From: Vibrio tubiashii ATCC 19109
GTDB taxonomy: Bacteria > Pseudomonadota > Gammaproteobacteria > Enterobacterales > Vibrionaceae
Reading direction: 5' to 3'
DNA length: 64,000 nucleotides
NCBI RefSeq assembly: GCF_000772105.1
Contig: NZ_CP009354.1
Coordinates: forward strand, 1,054,001-1,118,000
Under the pieces are notes generated by a model. That model did no database searches. It had not been told where the DNA came from and saw only the letters and a program-made list of their open reading frames with translations. Both the position numbers and the translations under genes were made by a program. Shown here in pieces: positions 52,281 to 63,630 of this stretch. Every line of letters begins with the position of its first letter. Position 1 is the stretch's first letter.

Positions 52281-54173
52281 CTAAGAAACTGAGGCGGCCG
52301 TGACGGCTTGGTTAAACTCTCCGCGCGCAAGTTGTGCTTGCTCGGAGGCTTCTTGTTTTTTATCTTGCGCCTTAGCTACCGCATCTAGGGCTGCTTGCAG
52401 CTCATTTTGTAGGTCTTGTGGAATTTGGTGAGCACCGAACTCTTCTTCACCATCGTGCTCAAGCGCAAAGGCGCGAATGCGCTTTTTCACTTTGTGCACT
52501 TCAGCAAATGCCTCGCGCTCTAATTCTGCTGCTTCTTGTGCGGCGTCACGACTGCGTTCGAACCTTGCCAGTGCAATACCTTCAGATGACCAAGGATCCA
52601 TTTCGGGTAAGTCTTCAATGTTAATCGTCGGCTCAACGTAGTCCTCTTGGTGGCGCAGATCTAAGCTGGTGGCTCGTACCGCTGAAATCATCAACATCAC
52701 TGAAATCACCAATAAAGGTAAACCTCCAATGATAGCGGCCGTTTGTAACGTGCTAAGACCGCCTAGGAACATTAATACGGTTGGCAGGAACGATAGGGTG
52801 AATGCCCAGAACATACGGTTCCAACGCATTGGCTCTTCGGTGACATTGTTTTGGACCACAGAGGCCAAGATATAAGAGATGGAGTCAAAAGTCGTGGCGG
52901 TAAAGATCACACACAGAATGGTAAATACCGCAATCACTAATGTGCCCATAGGCAGAGCGCTGAGCATTGAGAAGATCGCCTTGGTGGCACCTTGTGTATT
53001 AAGAATGCCTACGATATCCATTTCGCCAGAGAGCTGCAGTGAGAGGCCGTAGTTACCGAGAATCATGAAGAAAAGGAAGCAACCTAGCGAACCAAAGAAG
53101 ATCGAACCCGACACCATTTGTTTGATTGTTCTTCCGCGCGAGATACGTGCGACAAACAGACCCATGCTTGGCGCAAAGACGAGCCACCATGCCCAGTAGA
53201 AGATGGTCCAATCTTGTGGGAAGTGAGTATTCTCAAAACTTCCGTACCCACCAAATGGTTCTGCCCAAGTTGCCATCACGAAGAAGTTAGACAGCATGCG
53301 ACCGATAGAATCTAAGCCCGTCTCAAGCATAAAAATGGTCGGGCCCGCGATAAGGACAAAAGCCAAAAGCCCCATTGCGCCCCAGAAATTGATATTGCTG
53401 AGTACCTTGATGCCTTTTTCCATCCCCGCATAGGAAGAGTAAGCAAAAATGGCGGTACAAACCAACAGCACCCCTACCTGACTCAAGGTAGATTGCGGGA
53501 TGCCAAACAGAAAGTTTAACCCTTCGCCAATGAGGGGAGCGGCTAAACCCAATGTTGTTGCTGCTCCACCTAGTAGACCGAAGATAAACAAAACGTCGAC
53601 GATTTTACCAGCCGCTCCTTTGGTGCGTTCCTCTCCCAGCACAGGCATTAAAGCACTAGACACCTTAAGCACAGGCTGCTTTCGCACATAAAAGAAGTAA
53701 GCGATAGGGAGTGCAGGAATGAGGTAGATAGCCCAAGCTATCGGACCCCAGTGGAAAATCCCGTAAGTGGCTGCCCATCGAACCGCTTCTTCACTGCCTG
53801 GCTCTAGTTGAAAAGGCGGGGATTGATAGTAGTAGGCCCATTCGATACATCCCCAGTAAAGAATACTCGCGCCAATACCACCGCAAAACAGCATTGCCGC
53901 CCAAGACGAAGTGGCAAACTCGGGTTTTTCATCAGGGTCACCAAGCTTGATTTGACCCATATCGCTGAACACGACATAAATCATAAAGAAGAAAGCACCA
54001 AGGCCAAGAGCAAGGTAGAGGAAACCGAGTTTATCGGTCATAAAGCTTTTAGCAATTGCTATCCAATCTGCCCCTTGTTGGGGAAACAGAATCAAAGGGA
54101 AAACAATGGCAACAAGCAGTGCGATAGCGCCAAAAAAGGTAGGCTTATCGATAAGTGAAAAGGTGTTTCGCAC
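52281..54173 (-). CDS. BCCT-family betaine/choline/carnitine transporter
   Basis: The 630-residue protein has twelve membrane helices and the BCCT signature DWTIFYWAWWLVFAPSMGLF, plus FCGGIGASILYWG in the sodium/substrate helix. It takes up a trimethylammonium osmolyte or a related zwitterion with sodium or protons. The C-terminal ~110 residues are charged and helical (Glu/Arg/Gln-rich, coiled-coil-like), longer than in BetP-like minimal members; such tails sense osmotic stress. The start is GTG. The substrate cannot be read from the sequence. Confidence 0.92.
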   Translation of the reverse strand: MRNTFSLIDKPTFFGAIALLVAIVFPLILFPQQGADWIAIAKSFMTDKLGFLYLALGLGAFFFMIYVVFSDMGQIKLGDPDEKPEFATSSWAAMLFCGGIGASILYWGCIEWAYYYQSPPFQLEPGSEEAVRWAATYGIFHWGPIAWAIYLIPALPIAYFFYVRKQPVLKVSSALMPVLGEERTKGAAGKIVDVLFIFGLLGGAATTLGLAAPLIGEGLNFLFGIPQSTLSQVGVLLVCTAIFAYSSYAGMEKGIKVLSNINFWGAMGLLAFVLIAGPTIFMLETGLDSIGRMLSNFFVMATWAEPFGGYGSFENTHFPQDWTIFYWAWWLVFAPSMGLFVARISRGRTIKQMVSGSIFFGSLGCFLFFMILGNYGLSLQLSGEMDIVGILNTQGATKAIFSMLSALPMGTLVIAVFTILCVIFTATTFDSISYILASVVQNNVTEEPMRWNRMFWAFTLSFLPTVLMFLGGLSTLQTAAIIGGLPLLVISVMLMISAVRATSLDLRHQEDYVEPTINIEDLPEMDPWSSEGIALARFERSRDAAQEAAELEREAFAEVHKVKKRIRAFALEHDGEEEFGAHQIPQDLQNELQAALDAVAKAQDKKQEASEQAQLARGEFNQAVTAASVS

Positions 54174-54291
54174 AGCGTAAAATCCATAATCTTGAAAGAC
54201 AAAATTATGGAATGCGTATGCTATCTACGACAAATGACATCCTTTGTCGTGAGGAGAAAAGGCGTCTATTGTCGATATAAGCTTTAAGAAA

Positions 54292-54648
54292 CTATAGGAT
54301 GGCTAAAAGAATGCCTCCGACTGTTGCCGCTGCGGAAAGATATTGCCCCGCCGAATATGAGCCATCTTGCTCTTCTTCAATTTTATCAGGGTGGTCAATA
54401 CCTAAAGCACCGTGAGCGAAAGACTCGACTTTATCACCAACGGTTTTATCTCCTTCCTTGGGTACTTTACTCTCTTTTTCGATTTCTTGAAGCGCAGCCA
54501 ATAGCGCTTTTCCTTCATCTGAAAGCGTGACTTTATTTTGTTCAACCTTAAGTGGGGCTTGACCCGCATTCGATTCGGGTGCCGTTGCTTGAGGCTTTAC
54601 CTGCTGGGTTGGTGACAGCTTTGCCGCCTCCATTCCTACTGGTGTCAT
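54292..54648 (-). CDS. Small conserved-looking protein with C-terminal hydrophobic tail
   Basis: I do not recognise this 118-residue protein. The first 40 residues are Pro/Gln/Ala-rich, a helix (VTLSDEGKALLAALQEIEKE) follows, then an acidic stretch, and the last ~17 residues (YLSAAATVGGILLAIL) are hydrophobic. AAGGAGAGC gives a good start. It stands alone between the BCCT and ChaN genes. Confidence 0.65.
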   Translation of the reverse strand: MTPVGMEAAKLSPTQQVKPQATAPESNAGQAPLKVEQNKVTLSDEGKALLAALQEIEKESKVPKEGDKTVGDKVESFAHGALGIDHPDKIEEEQDGSYSAGQYLSAAATVGGILLAIL

Positions 54649-54824
54649 AATGCTCTCCTTACATCATCCTCAGACAATATATCGACCGCTTAGTTAAAAA
54701 CTTGTGCAAATTATTTAAAATTTGAATTAAAAATAACAAAGCATAAATCGTGCCCAATTTATAACTTTCAAGCTAGCCTTTCTCATTTGATGGGACTTGA
54801 TGGTAAGAAGAGCAATTACAGTGC

Positions 54825-55766
54825 CTATTTACACGCTAAATCATCGTTTCGCTTAGACAGATGTTTATAAGCCGCCATTCTATTTTCCATTTTTATATAG
54901 CGAACAGGTGGCGCTAAGACTTCAAGTGGGTAATCCTGCCCCTCTAACTCTACTGGTGAATCTGTTGGAGTGATGACGACGACATTAAGATTCGGATTGC
55001 GCTTAAGAATCGACGCCTTTGTACCAAATCCTTGCTCTGAATGGAATTTTCCTGCGATGTGGATGACTTGTTTACTTGGGTTACTTGCCAAGTAATTAAC
55101 GATGCTTTCCGCCATGGTTTCATCCCAAGTCACTTGAGCGGCAAATTGGCGTTCAGTTTGTTCTGGCTTGCCATGGTGCATAGAGGCCATGAACTTCTCT
55201 TTATAGGCGCTGTTAGACGTATCTATGGTTGCAGCCAATTGCTGTCGTTCGCTGGAAGTCAGCTTGTCTAGGTAGCCAACCCCTTGCCGCCCGATGCAGC
55301 GCACGATGGGCTTAGGTGCATTCGCTGCAATGACATCTAGCTGATTTGCTTTCGCAAGCTCAACTAAAGGGCGGTAGTCACTTTCATAGTTTGGCCAAGC
55401 AGCGCCTTGTTTGATCAGTACCTGTTCACCAATCTCGCTTGCTAGATAAGAGTCAACAACGCTTTGTTTATCGCGTGAGAATTGCTCCATGGAAAGCGCG
55501 ACGTCTTTGCTTTGATTGACGAGTTGTTTAAACAGATCGACTTGGAAGCGATGGATGCCTGCATGGGTGTGCCATTCACCAACAAGAATAACATCGGCAG
55601 TTTTCAGTGCTTCTGGAAGCGAATCAATAGAAACGACTTGTTTTTGAGGGGTGTAGAGCCGGTAGTCGTAGTAGCTGCTAATTGATTGTTGCTCGGGAGA
55701 AAGAGGGGAACTTGAACAAGCGGCAAGAGCAAAGCAGCTTAGAGAAGTGGCAATGAGCCTAAACAT
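54825..55766 (-). CDS. chaN: ChaN-family heme-binding lipoprotein
   Basis: The 313-residue protein has a lipoprotein signal (LAAC, lipid on Cys17) and the ChaN/DUF399 pattern: DVILVGEWHTHAGIHRFQVDLF, SMEQFSRDKQ, and VIHIAGKFHSEQGFG. Campylobacter ChaN binds a pair of hemes as a dimer and is iron-regulated. GGAGG lies before the ATG. A Fur-box-like site lies about 60 bases upstream, which fits iron control. Confidence 0.88.
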   Translation of the reverse strand: MFRLIATSLSCFALAACSSSPLSPEQQSISSYYDYRLYTPQKQVVSIDSLPEALKTADVILVGEWHTHAGIHRFQVDLFKQLVNQSKDVALSMEQFSRDKQSVVDSYLASEIGEQVLIKQGAAWPNYESDYRPLVELAKANQLDVIAANAPKPIVRCIGRQGVGYLDKLTSSERQQLAATIDTSNSAYKEKFMASMHHGKPEQTERQFAAQVTWDETMAESIVNYLASNPSKQVIHIAGKFHSEQGFGTKASILKRNPNLNVVVITPTDSPVELEGQDYPLEVLAPPVRYIKMENRMAAYKHLSKRNDDLACK

Positions 55767-55823
55767 AAATGGCCTCCATTAGATTGTTCGGCAATAGTAA
55801 TGGAGGCCAGAATAGAGTTCAAT

Positions 55824-55842
55824 AAAAATGAGAATTATTATC
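55824..55842 (-). promoter_or_regulatory. Possible Fur box upstream of chaN
   Basis: Read on the minus strand, the 19 bases match the classical Fur consensus at 14 positions (GATAAT-x-AT-x-x-TCATT core). It lies about 58 bases before the chaN start and touches the stop of rlmA. Confidence 0.5.
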
Positions 55843-56669
55843 TATTGGGGTGCTTTCTTACGATAAATGCGGATCATAAAATCAGCCTCACACTCAAAAA
55901 GTGTAGCTGACTTTAGCTTGTCGCGAAGAGTATCAGACGCTTTCCATGCAAATGGCGTCATCTGGAGCAGATCGTAACCATCACCATCGCCGAGCTGCAT
56001 TACGTATGACAATTTCTCTTGCTGTTCTAACTCAAAACCGGCAATGATTTCAGCCTCTTCACTGTGAAGCCTAACATCAGGATAGATTTCGTCTCTGAGC
56101 TGGTAGAGATGGCGTCCTGCGGGAGTCACAGTGACAACAATGCCCGAGTCAGCAACCACGCGAGACAGCTCTTCAGCTTTGCATGGCGCGTAGATACGTA
56201 GTACCGCATCTAGGCTGCCGTTTTCAAACGGTAGTCGATGGCTTGAAGCAACCGAAAAGTGACAGTTCGAGTAGCGCTTAGCGGCGTAGCGAATCGCAAC
56301 TTTAGAGATATCTAATCCGTAGGTCTTAGACTGCGCATATTGGTTTGTTAGATGGGAGGCCACTTCTGTCGTGTAGTAACCTTCACCGCAACCAATATCA
56401 AGAAGCCGATGCTGTGATCCCGAAAGGATCTCAGCACACAATTGAGCCACACGCTCTTTGAGTGGGCGATAGTGATCTTTTTCGAGAAAGCGACGACGCG
56501 CCTGCATCATTTCTTTATTATCGCCGGGATCTTTAGAACGCTTGTGCTGAACAGGCATCAGATTGATATAACCTTCCTTCGCTAGGTCAAAGGCGTGATT
56601 GTTCTGACAACGATATGTGCGCTCTGAAAGCGTAAGATTCTCGTGACATAAAGGGCAGGTGTAAGACAT
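55842..56669 (-). CDS. rlmA: 23S rRNA (guanine-N1) methyltransferase RlmA
   Basis: The 275-residue protein has the RlmA zinc finger (Cys5, Cys8, Cys21, His25) and a Rossmann methyltransferase domain with the SAM loop LLDIGCGEGYYT (~89-100). NLMPVQHKRSKDPGDNKEMM is the family's linker signature. It methylates G745 of 23S rRNA (E. coli numbering). Length matches E. coli RlmA (269). It probably forms its own transcript. Confidence 0.94.
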   Translation of the reverse strand: MSYTCPLCHENLTLSERTYRCQNNHAFDLAKEGYINLMPVQHKRSKDPGDNKEMMQARRRFLEKDHYRPLKERVAQLCAEILSGSQHRLLDIGCGEGYYTTEVASHLTNQYAQSKTYGLDISKVAIRYAAKRYSNCHFSVASSHRLPFENGSLDAVLRIYAPCKAEELSRVVADSGIVVTVTPAGRHLYQLRDEIYPDVRLHSEEAEIIAGFELEQQEKLSYVMQLGDGDGYDLLQMTPFAWKASDTLRDKLKSATLFECEADFMIRIYRKKAPQ

Positions 56670-56750
56670 AACAGGCTCTGGTGAAAACTAACAAGGCGGA
56701 GTTTATCAGGAAGCGTAAAGTCAAACTAGCAAGCAGAGTGCTGACTCAAC

Positions 56751-56776
56751 AAAAAAGCAGCGCCGCGGCGCTGCTT
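56751..56776 (-). terminator. Terminator of the chemoreceptor gene
   Basis: On the minus strand AAGCAGCGCC and GGCGCTGCTT pair almost without a loop, followed by six T residues, 22 bases after the chemoreceptor stop. Confidence 0.88.
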
Positions 56777-56797
56777 ACGATTGTGAAAGCTAGAAAC

Positions 56798-58834
56798 TTA
56801 GTGGAAGAAGTCCACTTGTTGTTTCAATGACGCAGCTTGCTTAATCAAATGATCGGCACTTTGGGTCGTTTTAGCGCTTGTCTCACGACTCTCTCGGTTC
56901 AACTCACTGATAGAATTTGCGTTAGAGGCAATCTCTTGAGAGACATTGGCTTGCTCTTCGGAAGTCGCGGCAATGGTATCCGCCTGACCCGCAATTGACT
57001 GAACTTGAGAGGCAATCGTTTCGAGTGCTATGCCCGCTTCTTGTGCTTTGTCCAACACCTGATTGGCATTGACTTGGCTCTTGTTCATCATATCTACCGC
57101 ATTACTGGTTGAGCCTTTAAGCTTATCAATGATAGACACCACGTCTTTCACTGATGTTTGAGTTCTGTGGGCGAGAGTTCGCACTTCATCAGCAACGACT
57201 GCAAACCCACGACCTTGCTCGCCCGCCCGCGCCGCTTCGATTGCCGCATTAAGCGCCAGTAGGTTAGTTTGCTCAGCGATCTCATCGATCATCTTAGTTA
57301 CGGTTTGAATCGCTTCGCTGTCAAGGTTGACCTGCTCAATCGCCTTCGCAGAGTTGTCTAACTGGTCGTTAAGTTGGGCAACATCGATACAGACAGTTTC
57401 AACAACATCGAGCCCTGATTGACTGTCTTGATTGGTCAAGCGAACATTTTCGGCAATCGCTTCCACCTGCTGAGCAACCGCTTGTGCTGAAGAGGCCATT
57501 TCTTCGATGGCAGTGGCAACTTGTTCTACTTGTTGTTGCTGAATATCAGATTGGCTTAAATTGCGCGCGGCGTCGCTAGACACGCTTTGTGATGCAGCCT
57601 GCACAGAGTCACTGGTCGAACGGATTTCACCCACTAAGGTGTTTAGTTGCGTTGCCATATTCGCAACCCCATTGCTGAGGTTAATAATCTCGTTGTTTGA
57701 CTTTTTACCCGTAGAAGGGATATCTAGGCTAACTTCTCCTTTTGCCAGTCTCGTCATGTAGCCATTTAATACGGTCAGTGGCTTTAGATTACGATTGAGG
57801 AAAACGGTTAGAATGATGAACGTAGCAATCGCGACAATAGTAGCAATGGTAATGATGAGCTTAAGCAGCGTGTCACTTCCTTTGGTCACCTCCTTGATGA
57901 AGGTGCCACCGAGTAGCTTCCAGTTCCAACCAGGGACTTCGGTATAAACAAGATACTTTTCCCCAACCGTACCTTGATATTCATAAGGGTAACGAATCAA
58001 ACCACTTTTTTGCTCAAAGATCTGGTGAAACGGTTTATTGCCGTTGTAGTCAGATACCTCAATGATTGACGGGGCACTCTCATCATGGACTGGATGTAGC
58101 AAGTATTTACCAAGGTTATCTTCTCGGTTGTCGACCACAATAGTGTATCCCGTCTCTCCCCATTTAATAGATTCCAAAGACTTATAGAGATCTTGTGTTG
58201 CTTGCTCGACAGGCAGTCCAATGAAAGAGAGACCGTTCACTTGTCCAGAGGCATTTTTGATCGGAGCGTAGTAGGTGATATAGCTTTCACCAAACAGTTT
58301 GACCTGCGCGTAGTAGGGCTGGCCATTCATCAATTGGTTATAGCCAGGATGGTTCTTTCCTAGAGTTGAACCGACAACGCGTTGTCCAGAAGGATTTTTT
58401 AAAGAAGTTGCAACGCGAATGAAATCACCGTTCAGGGGAGCGAAGATAGTGGCTACTGCGCCTGTGTCACGAGTAAAACTATCTACAAGCTTAGTATCAC
58501 CAATTAAGCTCTCGCCATACTGGGTAATATTGGGGATCGACTTGCCGTTAAAATCGACGCTGTAATCCTCGACATAAACACCGGCAAGATAGCCATTTCT
58601 AAAGGTAGATTCGAGCACTTTAGCAGTATGCAAATAGGCATCAAATTGACCTGCGATGGTCATCGCCATGGCTTCTACTTCTGACTGGTGTCCTTTCAGA
58701 GTAGTATCGAGCAGTACTTTGGAAGCGTTGCGGTAAACGAGTGTCGCTGTACCCGCGAATGAAATTAGCAAACAAAGCAGTATGACCAGTTTCAACTGAA
58801 AACCGACGCTTTGGTTTTTGAGTTTTTCGAACAT
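56798..58834 (-). CDS. Methyl-accepting chemotaxis protein with Cache sensor
   Basis: The 678-residue protein has a membrane helix at ~14-34, a periplasmic double-Cache sensor (~35-320), a second helix at ~327-348, a HAMP domain (~350-400) and an MCP signalling domain with the conserved tip [19 protein letters not shown] and [15 protein letters not shown]. It controls CheA and so swimming. The ligand is unknown. AGGATAAC precedes the ATG. It is a single-gene unit. Confidence 0.95.
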   Translation of the reverse strand: MFEKLKNQSVGFQLKLVILLCLLISFAGTATLVYRNASKVLLDTTLKGHQSEVEAMAMTIAGQFDAYLHTAKVLESTFRNGYLAGVYVEDYSVDFNGKSIPNITQYGESLIGDTKLVDSFTRDTGAVATIFAPLNGDFIRVATSLKNPSGQRVVGSTLGKNHPGYNQLMNGQPYYAQVKLFGESYITYYAPIKNASGQVNGLSFIGLPVEQATQDLYKSLESIKWGETGYTIVVDNREDNLGKYLLHPVHDESAPSIIEVSDYNGNKPFHQIFEQKSGLIRYPYEYQGTVGEKYLVYTEVPGWNWKLLGGTFIKEVTKGSDTLLKLIITIATIVAIATFIILTVFLNRNLKPLTVLNGYMTRLAKGEVSLDIPSTGKKSNNEIINLSNGVANMATQLNTLVGEIRSTSDSVQAASQSVSSDAARNLSQSDIQQQQVEQVATAIEEMASSAQAVAQQVEAIAENVRLTNQDSQSGLDVVETVCIDVAQLNDQLDNSAKAIEQVNLDSEAIQTVTKMIDEIAEQTNLLALNAAIEAARAGEQGRGFAVVADEVRTLAHRTQTSVKDVVSIIDKLKGSTSNAVDMMNKSQVNANQVLDKAQEAGIALETIASQVQSIAGQADTIAATSEEQANVSQEIASNANSISELNRESRETSAKTTQSADHLIKQAASLKQQVDFFH

Positions 58835-59048
58835 TTCTAGTTATCCTGTCTTTAATAGACTCTTGTTATCATTGAAAAATGAATCTTTCAGCAGCAAAAA
58901 ATCAGGAATAATAATAGCGATTTATAAAATGTCTATAATTGATTCGTATTAATGATTTTAAAGATAACGGAGTCGAAGGTATAAAGGCTGCACGCCTAAA
59001 AGCAAAAGACCGGATGGAGCAAGAAGAAATTTCGGCAGAAAGGCAAAG

Positions 59049-59068
59049 CGCGGGTATCGCTACCCGCG
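59049..59068 (-). terminator. Hairpin after yeaD
   Basis: CGCGGGTA and TACCCGCG pair around a four-base loop just after the yeaD stop. No T-tract follows on the minus strand, so it may be a weak terminator or a stabiliser. Confidence 0.5.
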
Positions 59069-59077
59069 ACAATTCAT

Positions 59078-59962
59078 CTACTTGGTGGCAATCTTAGTGA
59101 TCAGTTGATGACTTTCATTGGGTTGCAGTGTTTTACCTTGGTCGATTGACGGTGCATGCAGGGTTGACTCGACACACAGGAAAGTTTTGTATCCATCGTC
59201 CTGCATATCTGCCATTCCTTTAGCGCCTTCCGCCCATGGATTCCACAGCACAGCGGAATTGTGGCCTTGGTTTTCAATGACTACCGAACGATTCAGTGCC
59301 GAGTCTTCAACAACAATCTGCTCTGACGGTTGAGTGTAAACGCGGTCAATGGTGTCAGTCAGTTGCAGTACATCGCCACCTTGATAGACTTCGCCACCTT
59401 TCAGGCTATCAATGTACTCAGCACCCATGCCAGTTGTTTTCGCTTGCTCAATATCACCGACGGTTAAGTAGGTGTGAAGCGCACCAGAGAATGTCCAAGG
59501 CTGGTCATCGGTATTGGTCACATCTAGTGTGACTTTGAGTTCATCGCCAATCTCAACCAGTAAGTGAGCTTGGAACTGGTGAGGCCAGACTGCTAGTGTT
59601 GATTCGGATGGCAATAAACCAAGCTCAATGATTACACCATTTTCATTCTCACGATGTTCAAGCAGTGTCCATTCACTGTTGCGCGCAAAACCATGTGCAG
59701 GTGCAGCGATACGACCAAACCACGGCCAGCAAACTGGAATACCGCCACGCAGGGCCGCTTTACCATCAAAGACAGCTTGCTTGCTCATCCAGATGAGGTC
59801 TTGTTGACCTTGGGGTTTAAATGAAAGGACATGTCCACCGTGAAGGGCAATACCAGCGGTCGCTTTATCATGTATGACGCGAACGACCTTCACTTGATCG
59901 ATTTCTACGATTGTGACGTTATCAGAGAGAACAGTAAGGGCAGGGAGAGTGGTTAAATCCAT
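59078..59962 (-). CDS. yeaD: D-hexose-6-phosphate mutarotase YeaD
   Basis: The 294-residue protein is of the YeaD family: GGHVLSFKPQGQQDLIWMSK, GIPVCWPWFG, HGFARNSEW, the catalytic His in ALHTYLTVGD and the Glu near the end (CVESTLHAP). It interconverts anomers of hexose-6-phosphates. AGGAAACAG precedes the ATG. It lies after gapA, as in E. coli, but with a terminator between them. Confidence 0.93.
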   Translation of the reverse strand: MDLTTLPALTVLSDNVTIVEIDQVKVVRVIHDKATAGIALHGGHVLSFKPQGQQDLIWMSKQAVFDGKAALRGGIPVCWPWFGRIAAPAHGFARNSEWTLLEHRENENGVIIELGLLPSESTLAVWPHQFQAHLLVEIGDELKVTLDVTNTDDQPWTFSGALHTYLTVGDIEQAKTTGMGAEYIDSLKGGEVYQGGDVLQLTDTIDRVYTQPSEQIVVEDSALNRSVVIENQGHNSAVLWNPWAEGAKGMADMQDDGYKTFLCVESTLHAPSIDQGKTLQPNESHQLITKIATK

Positions 59963-60004
59963 GTTCTGTTTCCTAGTTCAATTAGAGACTCAAAATTCAG
60001 ATAC

Positions 60005-60032
60005 AAAAAAGGCGACTCGAAAGTCGCCTTTT
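60005..60032 (-). terminator. Terminator between gapA and yeaD
   Basis: AAAAGGCGACT and AGTCGCCTTTT pair around TTCG, with a T6 tract on the minus strand. It ends the gapA transcript. Confidence 0.92.
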
Positions 60033-60070
60033 ACAAGATTCTGCGCTAAACGCTAATCTTTAAGTAATGA

Positions 60071-61400
<1,330 letters not shown>

Positions 61401-61805
61401 GTGGAACAAAACAAAGAAAAAATGATGAAGCCTGATGAGCACTGGCGTGAAGTGCTATCAGATGAAGAATATAGAGTGTGTCGAGAGCAAGGGACAGAAG
61501 CGCCTTTTAGCGGTAAGTTGTTGCATAACAAACAGACGGGTATTTACTCATGTACCTGTTGCCAAGCGCCTCTTTTCAGCTCTGACAATAAATACGACTC
61601 TGGGTGTGGTTGGCCGAGTTTTGATGCCCCTGCATCAAGTGAGGCTATTCGTTATTTAGAAGATCTAAGTCACGGAATGGTGCGTACAGAGATAAGATGT
61701 GCAGCCTGTGATAGCCATTTAGGTCACGTTTTCCCTGATGGACCGAAAACAACAGGTGAGAGATTTTGTGTTAACTCAGTGTCGTTAATTTTCAACAATT
61801 CATAA
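61401..61805 (+). CDS. msrB: Peptide methionine-(R)-S-oxide reductase MsrB
   Basis: The 134-residue protein closely follows E. coli MsrB. SGCGWPSF, the zinc pairs CTCC and [13 protein letters not shown] and the catalytic Cys in GERFCVNS are all present. It reduces methionine-R-sulfoxide in damaged proteins. I prefer GTG 61401 with GGAG ten bases upstream. The ATG at 61377 adds eight residues but has no ribosome-binding site, and ATG 61422 is also possible. The gapA-msrB pair is conserved with E. coli. Confidence 0.92.
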   Translation: MEQNKEKMMKPDEHWREVLSDEEYRVCREQGTEAPFSGKLLHNKQTGIYSCTCCQAPLFSSDNKYDSGCGWPSFDAPASSEAIRYLEDLSHGMVRTEIRCAACDSHLGHVFPDGPKTTGERFCVNSVSLIFNNS

Positions 61806-61829
61806 AAAAGCGGTGATTTAATCACCGCT
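61803..61829 (-). terminator. Terminator between msrB and the DUF2989 gene
   Basis: AGCGGTGAT and ATCACCGCT pair around three bases. A run of six T residues follows on the minus strand, so it chiefly ends the leftward DUF2989 transcript, and perhaps msrB as well. Confidence 0.8.
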
Positions 61830-61852
61830 CTCTGTTTCATCCTTACATGTGT

Positions 61853-62677
61853 TTAAGATTGCTTAAACTTAGGGATCATCGCAGCATCGAAGGTGCCGCT
61901 CATGATGGCATCTTCAAACTGATCAGCAATTTCGTCGAGTTGCTTATAAATACTGCTATCAAATCCATAAAGAAGCTGAAGTTCACTTTCCGAAGCAATA
62001 GGAACCTCAAATTTTTGCGCAACCATAGTCCAAACGTAAGCTTCTTTCTTCATTCCTAGTCGGTAAGTTGTGCTAGCTAGGGATTTGAACACTTCATTAT
62101 TGATATTGCTTTGGTTAGTTAGCTCTAGGGTGTGGATCAGAAGCTGACGCGTTTTTGCTTGGTCTCGGCTGGTGTAAAAGGTTGCGAGGGCATACTGCAT
62201 TTCTGCGGTTTCTAATGCTTTCGTCCCTTCAAGCTGAAGGAAGCTTCGGCGCGCATCATCGCTGCCAATCTGGCTCCACAAAAAGTAAAGTGATTGTGGT
62301 GAGTCTGACTTTTTGAGTATTGCGACAATGCTGTCTAAATCTTCCCCGGAATTAACCAGAGCAGTAAAACGCTGCTGCTTGACCCCTTTTTGGTCTAGTG
62401 GCTGTATCTGAGAAGCCAGCTCTAAACATTTTTTATATGCCGCAACATACTCATACTCTTTAATCCGATTATTGTCTGTCGGGTTTTTTAATACTTCGAA
62501 TCGGTGCCATACCAAATCAGTCCGTGGAACTCGACATTGACCGTCGCCCATATTTAAGCGCTCACATTGCAAAGCGGGATTGCTTTCACACAGCTGTTCG
62601 GTGTTTTTGTTGCCTTCAAAGCACCCAACGAGGGTGGCACTGATACCAAAAAGAGTAAGTAGCTTGAATGATTTCAT
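61853..62677 (-). CDS. DUF2989-family lipoprotein
   Basis: The 274-residue protein has a lipoprotein signal (LVGC, lipid on Cys19) and matches the DUF2989 pattern known from Vibrio and relatives: LCESNPALQCERLNMGDGQC, then TDLVWHRFEVLKNPT and helical repeats that look TPR-like. Function is unknown. It lies between msrB and yeaC, on the opposite strand. Confidence 0.85.
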   Translation of the reverse strand: MKSFKLLTLFGISATLVGCFEGNKNTEQLCESNPALQCERLNMGDGQCRVPRTDLVWHRFEVLKNPTDNNRIKEYEYVAAYKKCLELASQIQPLDQKGVKQQRFTALVNSGEDLDSIVAILKKSDSPQSLYFLWSQIGSDDARRSFLQLEGTKALETAEMQYALATFYTSRDQAKTRQLLIHTLELTNQSNINNEVFKSLASTTYRLGMKKEAYVWTMVAQKFEVPIASESELQLLYGFDSSIYKQLDEIADQFEDAIMSGTFDAAMIPKFKQS

Positions 62678-62782
62678 ACTGTCGTTGCTTGTGATCCGTT
62701 ACACTTATTTATTGTAGTTTTCTTGACTGAGTCTACTGGCCAGTTAAGGTTCGCTTATCGCGACTGATTTTAAGGATAGACC

Positions 62783-63064
62783 ATGGACGCAGAGCAGTTA
62801 ATTAATGCCATCACACCTGAGGCTTATGAGCGTCTACTTTTTGCTGTAGAAACAGGTAAGTGGCCTGAGGGTACCCCACTTTCTCAAGAGCAGCGAGACT
62901 CTTGTATGCAAGCTGTGATGTTGTATCAATCTAAGCATAATGCAGAAGCGCAACATATGACAGTTGCTCAGGGCGGAGAAATTAGCTTTAAGTCGAAAGC
63001 TGAACTAAAAAAACAGTTTCAGCAGGGGCAAGAAGATATTGTTCGAGTGAATCCAAACGATTAA
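62783..63064 (+). CDS. yeaC: YeaC family protein (DUF1315)
   Basis: The 93-residue protein matches DUF1315/YeaC: ITPEAYERLLFAVETGKWP, then LSQEQRDSCMQAVMLYQSKH and a Gln/Lys-rich tail. Function is unknown. AAGGATAG precedes the ATG. In E. coli it neighbours msrB (yeaA), as it does here apart from the inserted lipoprotein gene. Confidence 0.92.
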   Translation: MDAEQLINAITPEAYERLLFAVETGKWPEGTPLSQEQRDSCMQAVMLYQSKHNAEAQHMTVAQGGEISFKSKAELKKQFQQGQEDIVRVNPND

Positions 63065-63075
63065 CTTAAGATGTA

Positions 63076-63104
63076 AAAAGGCAGGTTCGAATCCTGCCTT
63101 TTCT
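63076..63104. terminator. Terminator between yeaC and ychJ
   Basis: AAAAGGCAGG and CCTGCCTTTT pair around seven bases, with T residues on the right and A residues on the left. It serves the two convergent genes. Confidence 0.88.
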
Positions 63105-63109
63105 TTATC

Positions 63110-63619
63110 TTAACCACAGCACTTTTTAAATTTCTTACCACTACCGCAAATGCAAGGATCGTTGCGACCCACTTTTAAGTTTTGAACAGGTTGTGACAGT
63201 CTTGGATCAAGTGGCTGTTCAGGTTCCTGCGTTTGTGGGAATGAGCCGTCAATGTAGTACCAAAGCTCTTGCTCCTTGAGAAAGCGCGAGCGTTCTTCAA
63301 GACAATACTCTTGCCCACCCTGTTTAAAGTGAGCTTTAAAAGTAACAAACCCTTCGTTGCTATGGCTGCCGGGCTCAGCGCCGATCACTTCTAAGCCACA
63401 CCAGTCGCTATTGATTGAGTCTGCGATGGCTTCGCGTTCTTGCTCTGCATGGCAACTTGGGTGGTAGGTATTGATCACGTAATCGACCAAGCCCTTTACG
63501 TGAGCTGAGTAACGAGAACGCATCAGTTTTTCAGGTGTTTTAGCCTTTGAGTGGTCGTGATGGATTGGCTCGCAGCACTCACTGTAATCCTTTGGGTTTC
63601 CACAAGGACACGAATTCAT
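63110..63619 (-). CDS. ychJ: YchJ-family SEC-C motif protein
   Basis: The 169-residue protein has two SEC-C zinc motifs, [13 protein letters not shown] at the start and [15 protein letters not shown] at the end, around the YchJ/UPF0225 domain ([25 protein letters not shown]). Function is unknown. GGAG precedes the ATG and the gene lies 11 bases after the EAL/HDOD-type gene, probably in the same transcript. Confidence 0.92.
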   Translation of the reverse strand: MNSCPCGNPKDYSECCEPIHHDHSKAKTPEKLMRSRYSAHVKGLVDYVINTYHPSCHAEQEREAIADSINSDWCGLEVIGAEPGSHSNEGFVTFKAHFKQGGQEYCLEERSRFLKEQELWYYIDGSFPQTQEPEQPLDPRLSQPVQNLKVGRNDPCICGSGKKFKKCCG

Positions 63620-63630
63620 AAAAACTCCGA

